Part shown: positions 6,366 to 10,418 of the stretch, in pieces
Position numbering within the stretch: the stretch's first letter is position 1
How the letters are laid out: each line of letters opens with the position of its first letter
Assembly: GCF_001983105.1 (NCBI RefSeq)
Contig: NZ_MOMC01000008.1
Coordinates: 237,011 to 247,428 of the forward strand
Length of the DNA: 10,418 bases
Reading direction: 5' to 3'
Source: Pseudofrankia asymbiotica
Lineage (GTDB): Bacteria > Actinomycetota > Actinomycetes > Frankiales > Frankiaceae
Notes under the pieces: generated by a model
Seen by the model: only the letters and a program-made list of their open reading frames with translations
Databases searched by the model: none
Told to the model about the DNA's origin: nothing
Translations under genes and position numbers: made by a program

Positions 6366-6482
6366 GAGACTGCTGAATAACTCGAGACCGCGCCGGGATC
6401 GTCCCGGTTTGCCCAGATCGACATATGAGCCTAAAACCGGATGAGTCGGGCCGTCGGCGCCACTTGTTCAGCAGTCTCCTAG
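6362..6482 (+). mobile_element. 121-bp MITE-like element, copy 1
   Basis: Begins CTAGGAGACTGCTGAATAA and ends with the mirror image TTGTTCAGCAGTCTCCTAG, so the terminal inverted repeats are GGAGACTGCTGAA, extended by one mismatch and AA. CTAG at both ends (6362-6365, 6479-6482) looks like a target duplication or part of the ends. Inside is a perfect hairpin, CCGGGA-TCG-TCCCGG (6393-6407). It encodes no transposase, so it would need one supplied elsewhere, perhaps from an IS5-type element (a guess from ends and target). Its reverse complement at 8191-8311 is identical over all 121 bases. The left CTAG supplies the stop codon of the MmcQ-like gene. Confidence 0.9.
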
Positions 6483-6724
6483 GCGAACAAGTGCGGAGTC
6501 CGGGCGGCCTGTGGCCGGGCGCGGAGCGGTCTTCCAGGGCCATGTCGCGACGCGAGACCCCAAAGCCCCCCGGATCGACCCGGTTCACGGTCTCCGGGGC
6601 CGGCCCTCATCCGTCCATGGGGTGTGGTGCCCAGGACGACACCCTTCGCCCCCACGGCCCATGGTCAGATCGCCTACCGTCCGGCTCACGACGCCCCGCG
6701 AGTCCGATGCCTCCTGACACTCGA

Positions 6725-6762
6725 CGTAGATCAACATCGTCATCGCGTAGATCAACATCGTC
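6725..6762. repeat. 17-bp direct repeat, two copies at 21-bp spacing
   Basis: CGTAGATCAACATCGTC lies at 6725-6741 and again at 6746-6762, with no mismatch. A 21-base period is two helical turns, so paired protein-binding sites are possible. Read on the minus strand it gives an MLIY repeat in a frame I do not consider a gene. Confidence 0.85.
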
Positions 6763-6772
6763 GCCATCGGCA

Positions 6773-6796
6773 CGTCAACAGCGTTGACTATCTTGT
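6773..6796 (+). repeat. 24-bp direct repeat, copy 2
   Basis: Exact match to 3285-3308 in the same orientation, containing GTCAAC-AGC-GTTGAC (6775-6789). It lies 290 bases upstream of the folD-like start. The two copies bracket about 3.5 kb holding the lipoprotein, protease and MmcQ-like genes and MITE copy 1. Confidence 0.85.
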
Positions 6797-6919
6797 GGGT
6801 TCCTGGGCCGGCGGCGGCCGGCGGCGCTTGGTGGGTGTTCGGCGCGACGAGAAGCCACGAGACCCGTCTCGTAGGCGACGACGACGGCCTGGCGCGGATC
6901 CGTCCCGTCGCCCGCATCG

Positions 6920-6950
6920 TCAGGATGACCCGCGGGCCGGATCATCCTGA
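6920..6950. repeat. 9-bp inverted repeat upstream of the folD-like gene
   Basis: TCAGGATGA (6920-6928) and TCATCCTGA (6942-6950) are perfect complements around a 13-base G+C-rich loop. No T-run follows. It lies 137 bases upstream of the folD-like start, where an operator or an RNA hairpin is possible. Confidence 0.6.
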
Positions 6951-6990
6951 TCGCCCGCTCCGGCCGGCGGGCGGCGGCGGCGGGATCGCC

Positions 6991-7010
6991 CAGCTTCGTT
7001 CAGCTTCGTT
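6991..7010. repeat. tandem direct repeat, 2 x 10 bp
   Basis: CAGCTTCGTT occurs twice head to tail with no mismatch, at 6991-7000 and 7001-7010, about 80 bases before the folD-like start. Confidence 0.85.
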
Positions 7011-7086
7011 GACCATGCCGTCGGGCCGCGCGCGTCCGGATCAGGCTTCGACCGGTGTGAGCGTGGGTGCTTGTTACGGTGCGGGC

Positions 7087-7932
7087 ATGAGGCTTCTGGA
7101 CGGGCGGGCGATGGCGGCCGAGATCGGCCGGGGCGTCGTCGACGAGGTCGCGCACCTCGCCGAGACAGGGGTGACGCCGACGCTGGCGGTGGTGGTGCCT
7201 GGCACCGACCCGGCGGCGCTGTCCTACGTCCGGGTCCTCGAGCGCACCGCCGGCCGGGTGGGCGTCGGCTTCCAGCTCCACCAGCTGACCTCCGACCCGC
7301 GGGAGCTGACCGCGGCGCTCGGCCGGCTCGCCGCGGACCCGGCCGTGCACGGCGTGATCGCGCAGACGCCGCTGCCGGCCGGGATGACCGCGGGCGAGGT
7401 GGGTGACCTCATCCCGCCGGGCAAGGACGTCGACGGGATGAACCCGGTCAGCCTCGGCCGCCTCGCGCTCGGCCTGCCGGCGTTCGCCCCGGCGACGGCC
7501 GAGGCCGTGGTCGAGGTGCTGCGCCGCGGCGAGGTCGCGATGTCCGGCGCGCGGGCCTGCGTGATCGGGCGCGGCGCGGTCGTCGGCAAGCCCGCCGCGC
7601 TGCTGCTGCTCGCCGAGAACGCCACCGTGACCGTCTGCCACACCCGGACGAGCGGGCTGGCCACGGTGGCGCACGAGGCGGACATCGTCGTCGCCGCGGC
7701 GGGTCGGCCGGGGCTGGTCGGCGCGGGCTTCGTCCGCCCGGGCGCCGCCGTCATCGACGTCGGCACGTCCGTCACGGACGCGGGCCTGCGCGGCGACGTC
7801 GACGCGGACGCGATCGTCGGCGTCGCCGGCGTCCTCACTCCCGTCCCCGGCGGCGTCGGCCCGGTCACGACGATGATCCTCCTGCGCCACACCGTCCAGG
7901 CCGCCTCGCACGCCAGCCGCCCCACGGGTTGA
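7087..7932 (+). CDS. divergent FolD-like methylenetetrahydrofolate dehydrogenase (lacks the cyclohydrolase lysine)
   Basis: A 281-residue member of the FolD family, which interconverts 5,10-methylene-, methenyl- and 10-formyl-tetrahydrofolate with NAD(P). Recognisable family parts are [14 protein letters not shown] (35-48), QTPLP (93-97), [20 protein letters not shown] (110-129), the nucleotide site [11 protein letters not shown] (159-169), VTVCHTRT (181-188), [12 protein letters not shown] (198-209), GAAVIDVGT (219-227) and [15 protein letters not shown] (251-265). The catalytic lysine expected four residues after Tyr47 is Leu51. The PCTP segment has become PATA, and the usual Ser of GRSxxVG is Gly163. 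Asp116 and Gln93 are kept. This suggests a dehydrogenase-only or altered enzyme rather than the housekeeping FolD; the cell should have another. The ATG at 7087 fits the family start, but there is no clear ribosome site. It lies between two identical inverted MITEs. Confidence 0.9.
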   Translation: MRLLDGRAMAAEIGRGVVDEVAHLAETGVTPTLAVVVPGTDPAALSYVRVLERTAGRVGVGFQLHQLTSDPRELTAALGRLAADPAVHGVIAQTPLPAGMTAGEVGDLIPPGKDVDGMNPVSLGRLALGLPAFAPATAEAVVEVLRRGEVAMSGARACVIGRGAVVGKPAALLLLAENATVTVCHTRTSGLATVAHEADIVVAAAGRPGLVGAGFVRPGAAVIDVGTSVTDAGLRGDVDADAIVGVAGVLTPVPGGVGPVTTMILLRHTVQAASHASRPTG

Positions 7933-7947
7933 CCCCGCCCACTCCCC

Positions 7948-7983
7948 CTCGCCTGGCGTCGCTCTCTCGCCTGGCGTCGCTCT
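7948..7983. repeat. tandem direct repeat, 2 x 18 bp
   Basis: CTCGCCTGGCGTCGCTCT occurs at 7948-7965 and immediately again at 7966-7983, with no mismatch, starting 15 bases after the folD-like stop codon. Function unknown. Confidence 0.9.
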
Positions 7984-7992
7984 ACGGTCTCA

Positions 7993-8020
7993 CCCAAGAT
8001 CGTAATCCCAAGATCGTAAT
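7993..8020. repeat. tandem direct repeat, 2 x 14 bp
   Basis: CCCAAGATCGTAAT occurs at 7993-8006 and 8007-8020 with no mismatch. The 10-bp palindrome CGGGCGCCCG (8021-8030) follows at once. The remaining bases to the second MITE (8031-8190) hold no gene I can support. A 49-codon plus-strand frame from GTG 8045 happens to stop in the MITE's CTAG at 8192-8194, but it looks like low-information Arg/Gly-rich sequence. Confidence 0.85.
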
Positions 8021-8190
8021 CGGGCGCCCGGGATCGTCAACACCGTGGACAACGCCGTGGGACGCGTTCTGGGTGGGGTGACGTCCCGCGGCGGCGCGGG
8101 CGAGTCGACGCGCTCTGGCCGCCGGGCCGGCATGGTCAGGCACGGCCACGTTCGCCTCACGGTGGCACGGTCGCCTGCGGGCAGAACGCC

Positions 8191-8311
8191 CTAGGAGACT
8201 GCTGAACAAGTGGCGCCGACGGCCCGACTCATCCGGTTTTAGGCTCATATGTCGATCTGGGCAAACCGGGACGATCCCGGCGCGGTCTCGAGTTATTCAG
8301 CAGTCTCCTAG
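8191..8311 (-). mobile_element. 121-bp MITE-like element, copy 2 (inverted)
   Basis: Exact reverse complement of the element at 6362-6482 over all 121 bases, with the same terminal repeats and CTAG at both ends (8191-8194, 8308-8311). The right-hand CTAG contains the TAG stop of the GGDEF gene read on the minus strand. Identity of the two copies points to recent transposition or to gene conversion between them. It sits between the convergent folD-like and GGDEF genes, where its paired ends could also form a 3' hairpin in either transcript. Confidence 0.9.
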
Positions 8312-10338
8312 TCCGCCCGGGGCGCCTGCGGAGGTACGGGGGGCGCCGCGCCCTGGACCGGTGGCGTGCCCTCCCCCGCCGGCGTGACGGCGGGGGGCTG
8401 CTCGGCGGCGGGGGCGGCGAGATGGACGCGGTCTCGGCCCGCGGCCTTGGCGCGGTACAGGGCGGCGTCGGCGGCCGCGAGGGCGGAGGCGAGGCTGGCC
8501 GGCGGCTCGCAGGCCGCCGCGCCGACCGAGACGGTGACACTCACCGTCCCTCGGTCACCGACATCGCCGCCGTCGGGACCCACGGGACCGGCGGGCGGCG
8601 GGCCGTCGAGCGGGCAGCGGGTGGCGGCGACCTGATGGCGGATCCGCTCGGCGACCTCGGCAGCGGTGGTCAGGTCGACGTCGGTGAGCAGCACGACGAA
8701 CTCCTCGCCGCCGAACCGGCCGACCAGGTCCCACGGCCGGGTCGCCGCCCGCAGCGCGTCGGCGACGGCGACGAGCACCGTGTCGCCGAACAGATGGCCG
8801 TGGCGGTCGTTGACCTGCTTGAAGTGGTCGATGTCGACGAGCAGCACCGACAGCGGCCGGCCCGCGCGCCGGGTCCTGGCTAGCTCGGCCTCGGCGACCT
8901 CACGCCACCAGGTCACGTTGGCGAGCCGGGTCTTCGGGTCGGTGCGGGCGGCGGCGAGCAGCTCGTCGGGCGGGAGGCTGCCGGCGAGCAGCAGCACGGG
9001 CGGGACCGCGGCCGCCATGAGCAGCGGGTTCGCCGCCCACAGCGCCGCGACCGCGACGCCGGAGCACAGCTCGGCGATCTCCACACCCGCCGTGGGCCCG
9101 CGCAGGCCCCGCCAGCGCCCGGGCACACGCGCGCGGGCCCCGGGGACCGTTGTGCGCCACCAGCCCGGCCAGGTCGCGTCCGCGGTCCAGGCCTCCCCCG
9201 GGGCCCCGTTCCCGACCGGCGTCGCCATCCCGCCCCGGCCGGCGACAGGGCCGTCGCCCGGCTCCGGACCGGCACCAGCGCCGGCACCGGTGATCGCCTC
9301 GGCGTCGGTGTACGCGCGGTGCCCGGGGTGGGCGGCCCGCCGGGCCGCGGGCCGGGGCGAGGCCCGCAGGAGGCGGCGCAGCAGGGCGTAGCCGAGCACG
9401 GTGGCGGCGACCGCCGCGAGCCGCCCCGGCGAGCCGACGAGGCTGTGCGCGGTGTAGGGCTCGTCGGCGGGCGCCAGCAGCCCGTGCAGCCAGGACGCCG
9501 CGGCCCCGGCCACCCCGAGCGCCGCGGCCCCGTGGATGTGCCGGCCACCGCAACGCGCCGCTCCCCGCGCCGCCACCGCCGGCCGGTTCGCGGCGCCGTG
9601 GGTACCGGCGGCGCCGGGCCGGCCGGTCGCCAGCAGGCAGAAGGGCAGGTGGGTGACCAGGGCGTAGACCGGCGGGAGCAGGAGGACGACGGGCAGCGTC
9701 CAGATCTCCAGCAGGTCGTCGCGGGAGTGCGCGCCCAGGCAGCGCGAGGCCGTCAGCGCCAGCGCCCCGAGCGCGAGCAGCGTCGCGAAGGTGACGACGT
9801 CCGCCAGCCGGAACAGGGGGTCGACCAGCCAGCTCGCGGCGAGTCCCGCCCAGACGGCTCCCACCGCCGCCGCCCGCCAGTTCGTCGCTCTCGGGGTGCG
9901 CCCTGGCCGCGTGGGCCGCGGTCCGGGCGCCACCGGGAGCTGGCCGGGCGCGAGTCGTGCCGGCGACGGGCGGCGGTCGGCCGGGGCGACGGTGGTGGCT
10001 CGCGGCTCCCGCTGGCCGTGGGCACCGGCGGGCCGCCAGCGCGCCGACGCGCCGACGACGGCCGCGGCCGGCGGGCGCGGGCGCTTGCCCGGCGGGCGGG
10101 ACGGCGGTGGCGCGCAGTCCCCCGTCGCGGGCGGCGCGTCCTCGCCGGCGGCAGGCGCGGGGATCGTCGGCAGCCCGGTCGGCGGCGTGTCGACGACCCA
10201 GCCGCCGTCTCCCAGGACGCTGGGGGCCGGGACGGCCTGGTCGGCCGGCCGCCGGCCACGCGGCGTTCGCCGCGGCCGTGCCATCATGGCGATACCCGCG
10301 TTGGTGACCACGCCAAGCCGTAAGAGCGCGGACGCCAT
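8308..10338 (-). CDS. membrane-anchored GGDEF diguanylate cyclase
   Basis: A 676-residue protein. Residues 1-155 are Pro/Arg/Ala-rich and probably disordered. About 155-325 holds hydrophobic segments (near 157-176, 180-198, 213-236, 270-288 and 306-322), then a Gly/Pro-rich loop, and more hydrophobic segments near 422-455. The GGDEF domain runs from DPKTRLAN (467) to about 642. It shows VDIDHFKQVNDRHGHLFGD, the active-site motif GGEEF (543-547) and an inhibitory I-site RPWD (534-537) exactly five residues upstream. Thus it should make cyclic di-GMP from two GTP at the inner membrane face, with product feedback. No EAL, PAS or GAF domain is seen, so the signal is presumably sensed by the membrane part. 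The tail is Pro/Ala-rich. The start is unsure: ATG 10336-10338 lacks a clear ribosome site, and the ATG pair at 10282-10287 is an alternative. The TAG stop lies in the CTAG of MITE copy 2. Confidence 0.9.
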   Translation of the reverse strand: MASALLRLGVVTNAGIAMMARPRRTPRGRRPADQAVPAPSVLGDGGWVVDTPPTGLPTIPAPAAGEDAPPATGDCAPPPSRPPGKRPRPPAAAVVGASARWRPAGAHGQREPRATTVAPADRRPSPARLAPGQLPVAPGPRPTRPGRTPRATNWRAAAVGAVWAGLAASWLVDPLFRLADVVTFATLLALGALALTASRCLGAHSRDDLLEIWTLPVVLLLPPVYALVTHLPFCLLATGRPGAAGTHGAANRPAVAARGAARCGGRHIHGAAALGVAGAAASWLHGLLAPADEPYTAHSLVGSPGRLAAVAATVLGYALLRRLLRASPRPAARRAAHPGHRAYTDAEAITGAGAGAGPEPGDGPVAGRGGMATPVGNGAPGEAWTADATWPGWWRTTVPGARARVPGRWRGLRGPTAGVEIAELCSGVAVAALWAANPLLMAAAVPPVLLLAGSLPPDELLAAARTDPKTRLANVTWWREVAEAELARTRRAGRPLSVLLVDIDHFKQVNDRHGHLFGDTVLVAVADALRAATRPWDLVGRFGGEEFVVLLTDVDLTTAAEVAERIRHQVAATRCPLDGPPPAGPVGPDGGDVGDRGTVSVTVSVGAAACEPPASLASALAAADAALYRAKAAGRDRVHLAAPAAEQPPAVTPAGEGTPPVQGAAPPVPPQAPRAD

Positions 10339-10418
10339 GGACCACGACCATGCGCGCAGCGCCGCGCCCGTCCGGGTGCGCCGCCGGCCCGGGCCTCCGT
10401 TCCCGCCGGCGTCGCCCC

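Larger units (their letters stand above)
6483..7086. other. 604-base interval upstream of the folD-like gene
   Basis: No gene I can support. It contains CGGCC-TGT-GGCCG (6505-6517), a direct repeat at 6725-6762, the second copy of the 24-bp repeat (6773-6796), a 9-bp inverted repeat at 6920-6950, and a tandem 10-mer at 6991-7010. The folD-like promoter must lie here or just before 7087. TGTTAC near 7072-7077 is a possible -10 only nine bases before the ATG, which would give a nearly leaderless transcript and would fit the lack of a clear ribosome site. That is tentative. Confidence 0.45.

Noticed and set aside
6425..6787. Open frame starting inside MITE copy 1 (and its twin starting inside copy 2 at 8248 on the minus strand)
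   Set aside because: The frames share only the MITE-encoded first 20 residues, then diverge into unrelated sequence. The start is a by-product of the repeated element, not a gene.
3285..6796. The 24-bp direct repeats as phage or integrative-element attachment sites
   Set aside because: No integrase or tRNA gene is seen between or beside them, so I report the repeat without this claim.
7000..7911. Minus-strand open frame opposite the folD-like gene
   Set aside because: Low-complexity Arg/His/Asp-rich product. The plus strand clearly encodes the FolD fold.
8900..10351. Second long minus-strand frame within the GGDEF gene, and a plus-strand frame at 9319-10323
   Set aside because: Both are Arg/Gly/Ala-rich shadows. 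Only the 8308-10338 frame carries membrane segments and the GGEEF domain, and it needs no frameshift.
10337..10418. Plus-strand ATG in CCATGG at 10337 opening toward the right edge, overlapping the GGDEF start
   Set aside because: Only 27 codons are visible, Arg/Pro-rich, with no ribosome site. A divergent gene beyond the edge is possible but not supported.
1..10418. CRISPR array, tRNA or rRNA gene, riboswitch
   Set aside because: No regularly spaced repeat array, cloverleaf or rRNA-like stretch was seen. The repeats present are adjacent doublets or single inverted pairs.

Overview
The window is very G+C-rich, with codons that mostly end in G or C. It carries gene families typical of mycothiol-using actinomycetes: a TIGR03086-type protein, an S1E-type secreted protease with a pro-region, and a Pro/Ala-rich membrane GGDEF protein. 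A filamentous actinobacterium of the Frankia/Streptomyces kind is the best reading. Genus is an inference; there is no rRNA or other marker gene here.

Layout. 1-260: edge region with short tandem repeats and perhaps the last codons of an upstream gene. 261-2051: two minus-strand genes, a PhzF-fold isomerase/epimerase-like protein and a TIGR03086/DinB-like protein. An 11-bp perfect hairpin lies between them, and a cluster of GGAAC half-sites lies upstream of the second. 2272-2526: only the C-terminal end of an aldo/keto reductase, so a gene remnant. 2693-3366: a possible small single-span membrane protein, then about 500 bases of gene-poor sequence with several repeats. 3367-5388 (minus): a lipoprotein, then a secreted trypsin-fold serine protease upstream of it. 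They are separated by a 24-bp perfect hairpin. The lipoprotein resembles a free-standing version of the protease pro-region. 5973-6365 (plus): an MmcQ/YjbR-like protein. 7087-7932 (plus): a divergent FolD-like protein that lacks the catalytic lysine. 8308-10338 (minus): a membrane-anchored GGDEF diguanylate cyclase.

The most striking structure is a pair of identical 121-bp transposase-less elements (MITE-like), in opposite orientation, at 6362-6482 and 8191-8311. Each begins and ends in CTAG. The outer CTAG of the left copy contains the TAG stop of the MmcQ-like gene. The outer CTAG of the right copy contains the TAG stop of the GGDEF gene on the other strand. The simplest evolutionary picture is that two convergent genes once overlapped through one shared CTAG, and that the folD-like gene with its two bracketing elements was inserted there as a unit. 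Two independent insertions into stop-codon CTAGs is the alternative.

There is no obvious multi-gene pathway across the window. It reads as a patchwork of single-gene transcription units divided by hairpins, short tandem duplications and mobile-element remnants. Functional links are suggested only for the lipoprotein/protease pair.
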